From Candidatus Sphingomonas colombiensis (lineage in GTDB: Bacteria > Pseudomonadota > Alphaproteobacteria > Sphingomonadales > Sphingomonadaceae): a stretch of DNA of 64,000 bases. Made by a program: the position numbers and the translations under genes. The stretch is taken from assembly GCA_029202845.1 (NCBI GenBank), contig CP119315.1, positions 3,689,001 through 3,753,000 on the forward strand. Reading direction: 5' to 3'. Shown here piece after piece: positions 26,295-35,090 of this stretch. Every line of letters begins with the position of its first letter. The first letter of the stretch is position 1. The notes below the pieces were generated by a model that saw only the letters and a list, made by a program, of their open reading frames with translations, had not been told where the DNA came from and made no database searches.

Positions 26295-26522
26295 TGGGAT
26301 CCCGGTTCGATCGATCATGTCGTCCATGAAAAAATGGATCGGGTGCAAATCTACCTGCTGCCGGACATCAATTGCCCGCTGCGCATGATTGATCACCGCA
26401 TGGGCACCTCTCACAAGATCGATCCGGTGCTCGCCAGCAAGAAAGCGCAACCGCATTGCGCGACGAGTACGGACATCTGGAGACGGACAGGCAGCGAGGA
26501 TATGCACGACGTGGCTGAGTGT
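26295..26522 (+). pseudogene. Phosphoketolase fragment
   Basis: The translated segment WDPGSIDHVVHEKMDRVQIY, followed by LLPDINCPLRMIDHRMG and later HCATSTDIWRRTG, aligns with the same region of the full-length phosphoketolase encoded at 60841-63231 (QDPGFIDHVVNKQADVVRVY, LPPDANCLLRVADHCLA, HCASGIGIWEWAG). About eight residues are deleted in the middle and the rest of the gene is absent. It is clearly a decayed copy of about 75 codons. Confidence 0.85.
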
Positions 26523-27826
26523 TTCCGGTGCCGCTGAAGATCGAGCATCTTCCGATTGTCATCCGCCCCGATCCCACCCGGGTCGTGCTGCGCCCGTTCA
26601 TGCCCGCCGATACCCCCCTTCCCGGCCATGCGGTCAGCGAACATCGCGACGCGGTAATAGCGCGGGTGCTTGCGCTCGGCGTGGGCGCCGCCGCCGCCGA
26701 ACTCCGACAGTTGCTGGATCAAATCGGAACCCGCCACGCCAACGCTACGACGGTGCTCGATCGCCGTTTCATCGAAATCCGGAACCTGCGCCCCGATCTC
26801 GGTCGTATTGCGTCAGATTACGCGCGGCTGATCGGGGCATGCTTCACCGAGGAATATGCCTTCGAGGCCGCAGCGTTGTTCAATCCGAGCATCATCGCAC
26901 ACCCGTCACAACACGACGTCGCCCCTGGCGGCCTCCGCTTCATCCTCTCCTTGCGCGCGGTCGGCGAGGGACATGTGTCGTCGATCATTTTCCGCACCGG
27001 CTACATTGCGCCCGATGGCGGCCTCCGGATCGATCCACCTGCCCCAAACCCCCGCAGCGCGCGGGCCGAGCCGATCCGGGGCACGTCGCCCACTAAACCA
27101 GGCATCCGCCTCATCTGCGACGATGACCACCAACTCTCCAGCGTGGTGCTGTTCCCGACGTGCAAGGCGCACCGGCGCGGGCTGGAGGATCTGCGCATGG
27201 TCGATTTCGTCGATGACGATGGGCAGCATAGCTGCATCGGCACGATCACTGGCGTTGGTACGGAAAGCGTTCGGCAGGAGTTGCTGCACACAAACGATTT
27301 CCGCTCCTTCGACCTGACGCCGATCGCCGGTCCCTACGCCGCGACCAAGGGGATGGTATTATTCCCGCGCCGCATCGGCGGGCGCTACGCCATGCTGGGA
27401 CGTGTTGATCACGACAGCTTGTGGCTGTTGTCGTCCGATAACCTGTACCAGTGGGACGGAGGCGTGCGCGTCATCTCGCCAGCGGAACCGCAGGAAATGG
27501 TCCAGATCGGCAATTGCGCCGCACCGATCGAGCTTCCGCAAGGCTGGCTAGTCCTCACCCACGGGGTCGGACCGATGCGCAGCTATACGGTCGGTGCGTG
27601 CCTGCTCGATCGCGATGATCCCACCCGCCTGATCGCCCGCCTCGAACGCCCATTGCTCTCCCCTGGCACGCGGCAGTGGGCAGGTTATGTCCCGAACACG
27701 GTCTACAGTTGCGGAGGACTTGTGCACGCAGGAACGCTCTATCTTCCGTTTGGCGTCGCGGATTCATTCGCCTGTATTGCGCGCGTCAATGTTTCATCGC
27801 TTCTTTCGGCGATGGTGCGGTGTTGA
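26519..27826 (+). CDS. GH130-family glycoside phosphorylase or hydrolase
   Basis: The 435-residue protein has the five-bladed propeller pattern of GH130 enzymes: LFNPSIIAHPSQ near residue 120, LSLRAVGEGHVSSI, the NDFRSFDLTP strand, MVLFPRRIGGRYAMLGR, and the conserved late block PIELPQGWLVLTHGVGPM with YVPNTVYSCGG near the end. GH130 members phosphorolyse beta-mannosides. The start is uncertain: GTG 26519 overlaps the phosphoketolase fragment, and GTG 26528 is an alternative; neither has a strong ribosome site. Substrate is not deduced. Confidence 0.85.
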   Translation: MFPVPLKIEHLPIVIRPDPTRVVLRPFMPADTPLPGHAVSEHRDAVIARVLALGVGAAAAELRQLLDQIGTRHANATTVLDRRFIEIRNLRPDLGRIASDYARLIGACFTEEYAFEAAALFNPSIIAHPSQHDVAPGGLRFILSLRAVGEGHVSSIIFRTGYIAPDGGLRIDPPAPNPRSARAEPIRGTSPTKPGIRLICDDDHQLSSVVLFPTCKAHRRGLEDLRMVDFVDDDGQHSCIGTITGVGTESVRQELLHTNDFRSFDLTPIAGPYAATKGMVLFPRRIGGRYAMLGRVDHDSLWLLSSDNLYQWDGGVRVISPAEPQEMVQIGNCAAPIELPQGWLVLTHGVGPMRSYTVGACLLDRDDPTRLIARLERPLLSPGTRQWAGYVPNTVYSCGGLVHAGTLYLPFGVADSFACIARVNVSSLLSAMVRC

Positions 27827-28144
27827 AGCGTTCTGGCACGAGGCTCGCGCCTGTCGGCTGACCGCCACGGTCTTCTGCACGCGCGAAGCGACGGCAAGAC
27901 TGGCAATCGACAACATCGCCGACACCCAGATTCCGATAAATATGAAGAAAATCCGCGTGAAGTTGCGGGAAGCCCACCCATTCCCCCAAAAGGAAAGAGG
28001 GGATGCCCAAACTCATTCCGCTGCTGGTTATCGGCGGCCGGTTAAGCCGGAAAACCACGCACTATTCCGGATAGCGTTGCGACCGCCAGACATGTCATTC
28101 CGCTCGGACAAATAGACACAGGTTCCAAGTTATGGAGGTGTGGG
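27827..28144. other. Gap without recognised gene
   Basis: A minus-strand frame at 27786-28058 overlaps the GH130 end and looks non-coding; another minus frame encodes a hydrophobic stretch without a start codon. The end carries the ribosome site GGAGG of the next gene (28135-28139). Confidence 0.35.
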
Positions 28145-28939
28145 ATGGTTGCCGATGTGCTGGCGATTCTCGATCTGGGCTCGGCGGACGCGGGCTTCGT
28201 GGCTCAGGCGGTGCAATTCGCCAGCACCCGGAATGCCCATCTAACAATCGCCGTGTCCGTGCTGGTTAATTCGTTTGAAGCCTCGCTCGCAAAAGCTGGC
28301 GGTTATCCGATCGCGGACAATTTGCGCGCATCTGTGCGAGCCAAGAAAGATGCGCTCATCGCACAATTCGCGCACATCGCTATCCTCTGCTACGAAGGCG
28401 ATACAACCGAAATCGTCAAAATACTCGCTGCCCGAACGAGCATCAGCGACCTGGCCCTCTTCGGACCGCCGAGCGGCTATGGCGACACCTACTTCCGGCG
28501 CCGCGCCCTTGAACATCTTGCGCTTTGCTCCGGCCGGCCGGTGTTGATCGTGCCGCCCAGCGGCGTGGCCGACCGTTTCGAACATATCGTTCTCGGTTGG
28601 AACGGCACCCGAGAGGCCTCGCGCGCGCTGAACGATGCCCTACCTCTGCTCGAACGCAATGCTCGCGTCGATGTCGTCGCCGTTTCGCCGGCAGACGCCC
28701 CAATCGCGTTGGAGCCGCTGTGCGAGCATCTGCGCCGGTCTGAATTCGTCGTCGAGCCGCATCTCCTGACTGGCACGGACCCGACGGGCGACCAGTTGCT
28801 GCGCTTCGTCGAACAGCGGCAGGCGCAATTGCTCGCCATCGGCGCCTTTGCTCATTCGCGCTTCGAGGAAATAATGCTTGGCGGGGTCACACGTGATCTG
28901 ATCGAGGATGCGTCGGTCCCGATCCTTTTCTCTCACTGA
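28145..28939 (+). CDS. Universal stress protein
   Basis: The 264-residue protein starts MVADVLAILDLGSADAGF and has the tandem USP layout; the second domain opens with HIVLGWNGTREASRALNDAL and closes with GAFAHSRFEEIMLGGVTRDL, a G-2X-A variant of the nucleotide loop. GGAGG precedes ATG. The next USP gene begins 49 bases downstream, and both share the WNG(T/S)REASR block, so they are probably cotranscribed paralogues. Confidence 0.88.
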   Translation: MVADVLAILDLGSADAGFVAQAVQFASTRNAHLTIAVSVLVNSFEASLAKAGGYPIADNLRASVRAKKDALIAQFAHIAILCYEGDTTEIVKILAARTSISDLALFGPPSGYGDTYFRRRALEHLALCSGRPVLIVPPSGVADRFEHIVLGWNGTREASRALNDALPLLERNARVDVVAVSPADAPIALEPLCEHLRRSEFVVEPHLLTGTDPTGDQLLRFVEQRQAQLLAIGAFAHSRFEEIMLGGVTRDLIEDASVPILFSH

Positions 28940-28988
28940 CGATCCACAAACAATTCTCGCCATCGGCACGGATACAAGGGAACTACAG

Positions 28989-29816
28989 ATGACGTTCAAG
29001 GATCTCCTCGTCGTCCAGTCGATGGAATATGACAATGGTCCGGCGCTGACGGTCGCCGCGTGGCTCGCCGCGAAGTTCGGCGCCCATTTGCACGGGTTAT
29101 GCCTCGTCACTCCCACCAATCCAACCATGGCGGAATGTTTCGCGCTCGGGGCGGACGCTGAGGCGTCGGTCACGCAGCGTTTACGGCACGAAGAGGATGC
29201 GGCGGTCGAGCCGATCGAGGCGGCGTTCCGCAGGGAGCTGTCACTCCGCGGCGTTTCAGGAGACTGGGTACGCATCGACAATTGCCTCGCGGAGGCGGAC
29301 GCTCCTTTTCATGCACGCCTCGTCAATCTCACCATAATGGCGCGGCCTGACGACGCGACCCCACGAAGCCTGGCGCTCGCCGACGCCTTTCTTATGGAGG
29401 CCGCTACTCCATGTCTGTTCGTCCCCACGCCGCTGAGGTCGCCGGTCGCTCTGGAGCGCGTGATCGTCGCATGGAATGGATCTCGGGAAGCAAGCCGTAC
29501 CGTGGCGGACGCATTGCCGCTGCTCGAACAAGCCGGGGCGGTCCGGATCCTGACGGTCGGCCATCCTGCGGAAGTAACAATGTGCACGGGAGCCGGTTTA
29601 TCGACACATCTCACACGATACGGAATCAGTGCAGAAGTGCGACATTGCGCGGCTGGCCACGTTGCCGAACGAGTTCTGGACGCGTGCGAAAACTTCGGCG
29701 CGAATTTCCTGATAATGGGAGCTTATGGACATGCCCATCTAATCGAAGAAACGTTCGGCGGGACTACCCGGCACATCCTTGAAAACACGGCGCTGCCGGT
29801 ATTCATGAGTCGGTAG
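28989..29816 (+). CDS. Universal stress protein
   Basis: ATG 28989 follows AAGGGAA and gives 275 residues; the frame is open upstream but there it overlaps the preceding gene. It starts MTFKDLLVVQSMEYDNGPAL, with VIVAWNGSREASRTVADALP in the second domain and GAYGHAHLIEETFGGTTRHI as a good G-2X-G-9X-G(T) loop. It is the distal gene of the pair with 28145, and a weak hairpin follows its stop. Confidence 0.88.
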   Translation: MTFKDLLVVQSMEYDNGPALTVAAWLAAKFGAHLHGLCLVTPTNPTMAECFALGADAEASVTQRLRHEEDAAVEPIEAAFRRELSLRGVSGDWVRIDNCLAEADAPFHARLVNLTIMARPDDATPRSLALADAFLMEAATPCLFVPTPLRSPVALERVIVAWNGSREASRTVADALPLLEQAGAVRILTVGHPAEVTMCTGAGLSTHLTRYGISAEVRHCAAGHVAERVLDACENFGANFLIMGAYGHAHLIEETFGGTTRHILENTALPVFMSR

Positions 29817-29819
29817 TTT

Positions 29820-29846
29820 ATCGAAAATTCTTTCGATCTTATTTTA
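29820..29846 (+). terminator. Weak hairpin after the universal stress pair
   Basis: ATCGAAA and TTTCGAT (29820-29826 and 29831-29837) enclose ATTC and are followed by CTTATTTTA. The stem is AT-rich, so rho-independent function is only possible. Confidence 0.35.
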
Positions 29847-29923
29847 CGCAACACCGTCAGAATTGATATCCAACGTGGAAAATCTGACACTTTGAACAGA
29901 AGTTCCATGTATGATTTATCTGA

Positions 29924-30049
29924 TCAATCTCTAGGCTGCATCAGCGATATCAAAATAACACGAAAATCCCCTTTTATCAGGATCAATGTCCCCAAAATGA
30001 CGAATCCCGTCACAACGATTGTCCCCACTATCATGAGAGCGACACGCAT
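29924..30049 (-). CDS. Possible 41-residue membrane peptide
   Basis: ATG 30049 is preceded by AAGGCGAAG and encodes MRVALMIVGTIVVTGFVILG, followed by a second hydrophobic stretch. It is a single- or double-span hydrophobic peptide with a short charged end. The surrounding DNA (29817-30257) is AT-richer than the rest of the window and has no other gene. No family is recognised. Confidence 0.35.
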   Translation of the reverse strand: MRVALMIVGTIVVTGFVILGTLILIKGDFRVILISLMQPRD

Positions 30050-30257
30050 CTACTTCGCCTTGCAGAATGACGAAGAATATATTCCTGATTACATATCGAC
30101 CTAATCGTAGAATCCCGCATCGAAAGAAAATAGGTGGTTGCCCCGCACCTCTACTCACCCACTTCCGGAACGCGGTCGCACCTTATCGACCGGTGACAGT
30201 GACGGAACAGAGTCGCCCACACGGGATTGGTGGCAGTGGTCCGCCACGGAGAACGCG

Positions 30258-30440
30258 ATGCCCGCGCGTGCATATTGCCAGCGTCAGATCCGTCTGGCGC
30301 TGGTCTCGATTGAATTCCACGGTCGCTATCTCGATACACGCGAGTGGGCGCTCAAGAAGTCGCGCGTTTGGCCGGCTTTGACGAGACCGACGCCACGGGC
30401 CGAGGCGAAGAAACGCGCGCGCCGCCGCGGGAGCGCGTGA
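30258..30440 (+). pseudogene. Ku (NHEJ) gene remnant
   Basis: The start codon and GGAG ribosome site are kept, and the first 18 residues (MPARAYCQRQIRLALVSI) match the N-terminus of bacterial Ku (RxYWxGxIRLALVSIPV). After this the frame jumps to a short Arg/Lys/Ala-rich end like Ku C-termini (EAKKRARRRGSA). Some 200 residues, including the DNA-encircling ring, are missing. It is followed one base later by a LigD fragment. Confidence 0.7.
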
Positions 30441-30441
30441 G

Positions 30442-30759
30442 ATGGCCGCGCAGCAAGCATCCGCCCCGCTCGCAGCCTACAACCGCAAGCGCGATTTTTC
30501 GAAGACGCGCGAGCCTGATGGCATGCGCGAGACCTCGAACGACCGCCTGTTCGTCGTGCAGAAACATGATGCGACCCGGCTCCACTGGGGTTTCCGACTG
30601 GAAATGGATGGCGTGCTCAAGAGCTGGGCAGTGACTCGAGGACCGAGCCTCAATCCCAACGACAAACGCCTCGCCGATGCCCCCACACTCCTGGAACCCT
30701 TACATAGTCCCGATCTGCGCGGTTGGGGCATTGCCCAGCAGCCCCTCCCCGCGCCTTAA
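30442..30759 (+). pseudogene. LigD 3'-phosphoesterase domain fragment
   Basis: The 105 residues match the N-terminal phosphoesterase domain of LigD: KRDFSKTREPDG, RLFVVQKHDATRLHWGFRLE and VLKSWAVTRGPSLNPNDKRL. After about residue 78 the sequence loses homology and stops, so the ligase and polymerase domains are absent. His42, His48 and Arg52 fall at the positions known for Pseudomonas LigD, but the metal ligand Asp50 is Gly here. With the Ku remnant next to it, the NHEJ locus looks dead. Confidence 0.8.
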
Positions 30760-30857
30760 CTCATCCGCGAAGTTGCAGATTTTATGTCTACGCCATCCCG
30801 CTGGCAGCTGATCAGCGTCAATCGCTGGAGCATATTCGAAGAATAACCGACCAATTG

Positions 30858-31451
30858 TCAGAATTTCTGATCGGACGCCTGCTGATCATTATCCTTTGAA
30901 CCGAATTTGCTCCAGTTGATCCGCGCAAGCAGAACCAGAAGCGCGATCATACCAATCTGTAACGCAATGCCCCAAGGGCTTGAAAAAATATTCACGACAG
31001 CGTCCCCTAGGCTAGTACCGCGAATTCCTTTGGCTGACGCTGCATAAATGGAATATGAAACCAGCCGACCGAAGAAAAACGCCATAGTAAAGCTCAGCAA
31101 CCTAACGCCAGCAAGTCCGGCGGCTTCGAATAGTTGTGCCGATGGCAGCGGCGATAGAGCAAAGAGACCCAACCCCACGGCAAGGCTGCGCTTCCTGCGC
31201 CCGAGCAATGCGTTGGCGGCAACCAGATTGTGTCTGACCTTTTCGGGAAGATAGGCGCGCAAGTAACGAAAACCATTAGCAAGCAGCAACCGCCCACTCG
31301 CGGCTGCCAGCGCGCTGACAACGACGATCAGCGGTGCTGGCAGCGCGCTATTCAGGCCGTAAAAGAGGATAATCGACCAGGTCGGCGGACCGAATGCCGG
31401 CAAGAGATTGATACTCAACACAATCAGGAAGAGAACCACGAGAGAGGTCAC
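30858..31451 (-). CDS. VTT/DedA-like small membrane protein
   Basis: The 197-residue protein (GTG 31451) has about five hydrophobic segments and the block LSPLPSAQLFEAAGLAGV, which resembles the re-entrant GPIPD/AAG region of VTT (SNARE-associated/DedA-type) proteins. The C-terminal tail (KDNDQQASDQKF) is polar. Such proteins are linked to lipid scrambling and membrane homeostasis. The assignment is tentative; it stands alone after the NHEJ remnants. Confidence 0.5.
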   Translation of the reverse strand: MTSLVVLFLIVLSINLLPAFGPPTWSIILFYGLNSALPAPLIVVVSALAAASGRLLLANGFRYLRAYLPEKVRHNLVAANALLGRRKRSLAVGLGLFALSPLPSAQLFEAAGLAGVRLLSFTMAFFFGRLVSYSIYAASAKGIRGTSLGDAVVNIFSSPWGIALQIGMIALLVLLARINWSKFGSKDNDQQASDQKF

Positions 31452-31602
31452 GACGCGATATCACCGATCAAAATATACCCGACCTCTATGACAAGATATT
31501 TTAAGATGCCATGGCTATCGCCGGCGCCCCGAAGGCTCTGCGACTTAACTGACTGGCGCTACGCGGATTATCTGAAGAGGTTTAAGCTCCTTTATCGAGC
31601 AA

Positions 31603-32418
31603 TCAGTGCGCCAGGAAAACGGGCACCGGACTGTTCATCAGCATCGCGCGCGTGACCCCGCCAAACAGCGCTTCGACGAACCGTCGATGACCGAAACCGC
31701 CCATAACGACGTAGCCATATTCGCCGCTTGCCGCTCGCGCGAGCAGCGCCTCACCTGCGCCATGCGGCCGGGCTTTGAGCCGGCTAATGAGTGGATGGAT
31801 GCCATGCCGTGATAGGTAACGTGCAGCATCCTCGACAGGCACGATTACCGAGCCGTCCTCCGCCTCGACGATCGCCACCTGCTCGGCACGCTTGAGCAGC
31901 GGCACCGCCGTCCGCAGGGCGGTCGCCGCGCAGGATGATCCGTCCCAGGCGACCATGACAGAACCGAGATCGAGACGCCGGCAATCGGGCGGCACCGCGA
32001 GCACCGGGCTGCCCGAGCGCACGATCACATCGCTTGCGGTTCCGCGCTGGTCGGCAAATGAATAGTCGCCCAGCCGTCGGTCAACGACGATGACATCGGC
32101 CAGTTTGGCGAACCGTTCGAGACAGTCCGCGATACTTCCGCTCACATCAATCCAGTCCCAAGGCACATCCTCTTTGGCGAGCCGGGCCTTGAGCGTCTGC
32201 TTGTTGGCGTTTTCGCGCACCATCTCTTGTGTCACCATCTCCGCGACGGCATAGCTGTCGTCATAATATCCGCTGCCCAGCACCGGCGGGATGTACGTGA
32301 CATCCAGGCAGGTGATATGCCCTTCAAGCGCGCGCCCAAGATCCAGCGCGGCCTGAAAACGGGCTTCCTGGCCACCATCGTCATGGGCGAGAAGGAGGAT
32401 GTTTTTCATCATGAGCAC
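31603..32418 (-). CDS. Universal stress protein, MKNILLL/GQEAR group
   Basis: The 271-residue product contains MKNILLLAHDDGGQEARFQA after three extra residues; the internal ATGs at 32412 and 32409 are alternative starts. The second domain has WDGSSCAATALRTAVPLL and ends MGGFGHRRFVEALFGGVTRA, with a full G-2X-G-9X-G loop. It is a close paralogue of the 22427 protein. A receiver-domain gene lies 81 bases upstream on the same strand. Confidence 0.88.
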   Translation of the reverse strand: MLMMKNILLLAHDDGGQEARFQAALDLGRALEGHITCLDVTYIPPVLGSGYYDDSYAVAEMVTQEMVRENANKQTLKARLAKEDVPWDWIDVSGSIADCLERFAKLADVIVVDRRLGDYSFADQRGTASDVIVRSGSPVLAVPPDCRRLDLGSVMVAWDGSSCAATALRTAVPLLKRAEQVAIVEAEDGSVIVPVEDAARYLSRHGIHPLISRLKARPHGAGEALLARAASGEYGYVVMGGFGHRRFVEALFGGVTRAMLMNSPVPVFLAH

Positions 32419-32499
32419 CTTTTGGTGGGGCGGGAGATTTCGAAAACCGATGCTAGGTCCTCGTGCACAGTGTCGGCATTCGGGATTATACGGAGCCGG

Positions 32500-32907
32500 T
32501 CACGCCGCGAGCGCGGCGATCAGTGCTTGCTCACGGAGCGGCTTCACCAACACAGTGTCGTAGCCGCTTTCCTTCGCCTCACGGATCAGGTCGTCACTCG
32601 GGAACGCGGTGATCAGCACCGATCGACCGCTCCATCCCTGCCGCCTGAGCTCACGCAGGACATCAATGCCGTTGCCGTCGGGAAGTCGATAATCCGCCAC
32701 AAGAACATCCGCGTCCCACACCAGCGGGCTGCCCAACAACCGCAAGGCTGAAGCGAATGAGCGCACATCAAAGCCATGCCAGTGCAACAATAATTGCAAC
32801 GAACGTCGGACGCCGTCGTCATCCTCAATCAAGATCGCGCGGCGTGGCGCTTCCCCGTCAGCGGTGATCATCACGGACACGGGCAAATCCTCATACATCA
32901 CCCGCAA
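32500..32907 (-). CDS. Stand-alone receiver-domain response regulator
   Basis: The 135-residue protein is one REC domain without output domain: acidic pair IEDDDG, phospho-acceptor Asp in VLVADYRLPDGNG, Thr in VLITAFPSDD and Lys in VLVKPLREQ. The first 20 residues are probably a non-conserved extension or a start misplacement. It may act by protein contact or as a phosphate sink; the orphan histidine kinase at 39688 is a possible partner. Confidence 0.85.
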   Translation of the reverse strand: MRVMYEDLPVSVMITADGEAPRRAILIEDDDGVRRSLQLLLHWHGFDVRSFASALRLLGSPLVWDADVLVADYRLPDGNGIDVLRELRRQGWSGRSVLITAFPSDDLIREAKESGYDTVLVKPLREQALIAALAA

Positions 32908-33132
32908 CTTCCCGTTTTGAGTAGCGATTGTCTCTACGTGACTTCCGCAGTTGCATCCCCAATCCCGATGGCGAACGCGATGTACAGCGTGCCCAGCAGG
33001 CGGAGAACCTCAGGCGACCTCATCACGGCGGCGTGATTCATCTCAACCGTGCGCGACGGTTGGCTTAAAATTCTGCTAAGCGGCGGACGCCTCACCACCC
33101 GTCGCGGTGGAGCGCGATCACGCAAGCGCTGC

Positions 33133-33927
33133 TCAGGAATCTCGCCTAGCGCCGTTCTTCACGTCGCCTGTCGATTCCTGCCGTAATGACAGCGCGGCAT
33201 GCTTTTGTCGCTCATGGGCATCACTCAGCAACGTACTGCAAATCGTGCGCGCGGATTCGACGACGCGGCCAAGACATTCGTCCGCATAGATGGAGGAGAG
33301 CGGTGAGACCACCGAGTCGAAATGCTCATGCGTGGAGTCCGCGAACGAAAAAATCGATTGCAGGTAAAAATCGAACGCTTCGCGCATGCCGTGCCATTGG
33401 CCTCGCTCGGCAAGCCAGGGCAAGGTAGAACCGGAAGTCGTGAGCAGCACGAGTTGCTTATCGAGCAATAAGTCGTGCGGCTCGTTTTGCCGGATCGCCC
33501 GCGCACTCAGCCCAGCACCCAGCACACGATCGACGTAGCCGGTGATGACGGCCGGGGGCATGCCGAACCAGATCGGATAGACCAGCACGATCGCGCTGGC
33601 GCGTTCCACCAGCGCGAGCTCCTCCTCCACGTCGGCGGACAACCGGAAACCAGGCGTGCCCGGACGCTCATGCGCCTTGAGCAGCGGATCGAACCCCGTC
33701 GCATAAAGATCGCGCAACACCGCTGTCTCGCCGCAGTCGCTGACCGCATCGCAATAAGCGCGCGCGATCGCATGGTTGAAGCTATCAGGCGCTGGATGGC
33801 CGATGACAACAAGATGCCGGATATGCGCAGGATCAGCGTCGGTTCCCATCATCGGATTGTCGACCAGCGACGAATGGAACTGCGGGCCGCCGGTTTCCTG
33901 CGCGGCGACGTGCGTGGTGTGTTGCAT
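33133..33927 (-). CDS. Flavodoxin-fold NAD(P)H:quinone reductase
   Basis: The 264-residue protein starts at ATG 33927, five bases after AGGAGG. It has the flavodoxin_2 pattern: VVIGHPAPDSFNHAIARAY (FMN/FAD phosphate loop), DLYATGFDPLL, IVLVYPIWFGMPPAVITGYV and VLLTTSGSTLPWL. It belongs with MdaB/KefF-type quinone reductases that do two-electron reduction. The polar C-terminus is longer than usual. A paralogue starts 132 bases away on the opposite strand. Confidence 0.88.
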   Translation of the reverse strand: MQHTTHVAAQETGGPQFHSSLVDNPMMGTDADPAHIRHLVVIGHPAPDSFNHAIARAYCDAVSDCGETAVLRDLYATGFDPLLKAHERPGTPGFRLSADVEEELALVERASAIVLVYPIWFGMPPAVITGYVDRVLGAGLSARAIRQNEPHDLLLDKQLVLLTTSGSTLPWLAERGQWHGMREAFDFYLQSIFSFADSTHEHFDSVVSPLSSIYADECLGRVVESARTICSTLLSDAHERQKHAALSLRQESTGDVKNGARRDS

Positions 33928-34059
33928 TGCAGCCTCCTGCTAATGGCGAAACGATAGCGCCGCCTTTCGGCAATCGCGTTACGTACATCTACGCATGGTC
34001 TCGCTCGCCAGTCGGATTGATGAATTGAGCGCCCTTTCCTGAACCCGGATCAGCCCGTC

Positions 34060-34716
34060 ATGGCCAGCGCCACTTCCAATACTATCGAGACCGCCACCCG
34101 GCAGATTCCGGGGCGACATTTGCTCATATATGCCAACCCGTCAGCGAAAAGCTTCGATCAGGCGATTGTAGATACCTATGCGAGCGCGGTTACGGCTCGC
34201 CGACAGGAACTGGTTGTCCGCGATCTCTACGCCATGGGATTCGACCCTGTGCTAAAGGCGGAAGAACGGCCAACGACCAGCGGTTGGACCCCCTCTCCGG
34301 ATGTCGCGGCGGAACTAGAGCATGTCAGGCGCGCCGATATCCTCGTGCTCGTCTATCCGATCTGGTACGGATCGCCGCCCGCGATCCTCAAGGGGTATGT
34401 CGATCGGGTCCTCGGTGCGAATTATTCGTTCCAGGACTTCCACGACCAGGCCGGGCAGCCACCGATCGTCGGCAAACCGCTGCTGTCGTTCAGCACCTCG
34501 GGCATGCCCCTGACGTGGCTTCACGAAAAGAATCAGGTCTTATCCCTGCGCGAGATTTTCGACGTCTATCTGTGGCGTGGATTCGGCATGAAGCAGAGCG
34601 AGCATGTCATGATCGATGCCGTAGTGCCTGGCATGAGCACCGCTTATGCAGCCGAGCAGCTAGAACGCGTCAGGCAGACCGCGATGCGTGCTTGTGCAAT
34701 GCTGGCGAACGCCTAA
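34060..34716 (+). CDS. Flavodoxin-fold NAD(P)H:quinone reductase
   Basis: The 218-residue protein mirrors the divergent neighbour: LLIYANPSAKSFDQAIVDTY, DLYAMGFDPVLKAEERP, ILVLVYPIWYGSPPAILKGY and SFSTSGMPLTWL. It has the normal length for the family. Divergent paralogues sharing one 132-base promoter region suggest a local duplication and coordinated expression. Confidence 0.88.
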   Translation: MASATSNTIETATRQIPGRHLLIYANPSAKSFDQAIVDTYASAVTARRQELVVRDLYAMGFDPVLKAEERPTTSGWTPSPDVAAELEHVRRADILVLVYPIWYGSPPAILKGYVDRVLGANYSFQDFHDQAGQPPIVGKPLLSFSTSGMPLTWLHEKNQVLSLREIFDVYLWRGFGMKQSEHVMIDAVVPGMSTAYAAEQLERVRQTAMRACAMLANA

Positions 34717-35090
34717 CCGGCGCAACCCGTTTCAGAAGGCATAACCAAGCCTCGTCACGTGATTTGATGTCGGCCGCGCCGCAGATAAGTGGCCGCCATA
34801 CTGATACCTGACGAATCGCCTGAGCGGCCCCATCAGTGCCGGCGCCATCATCGTCAGTTGTTAAGTCTGTCCTTCACTGCCTTGGTGGGTATGAACGTCA
34901 GATTCTTCAACGCGACAATCTTGAAGGTCTCACTTGGTGCGGGATTGCCGCCTTCGCGCGCGGGGTTATTTTTGCCGCTAAACTTGCCCAAGGCCGCCGA
35001 GGAATCCCGTCGCCTCTCGTAGTGGCATCGGTGATCGCGGCAAAAAGATCATCGACATATTGTCATGCATCAGGCTTGGCAGTGCAAATA
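34717..35090. other. Gap without recognised gene
   Basis: Two genes converge on this stretch. Frames here (for example 34836 onward) run into the antisense of the kinase/ATPase gene and look non-coding. No clear terminator hairpin is seen. Confidence 0.35.

Noticed and set aside
27786..28058. 90-codon minus-strand frame in the gap after GH130
   Set aside because: Overlaps the GH130 end and lacks protein-like features.
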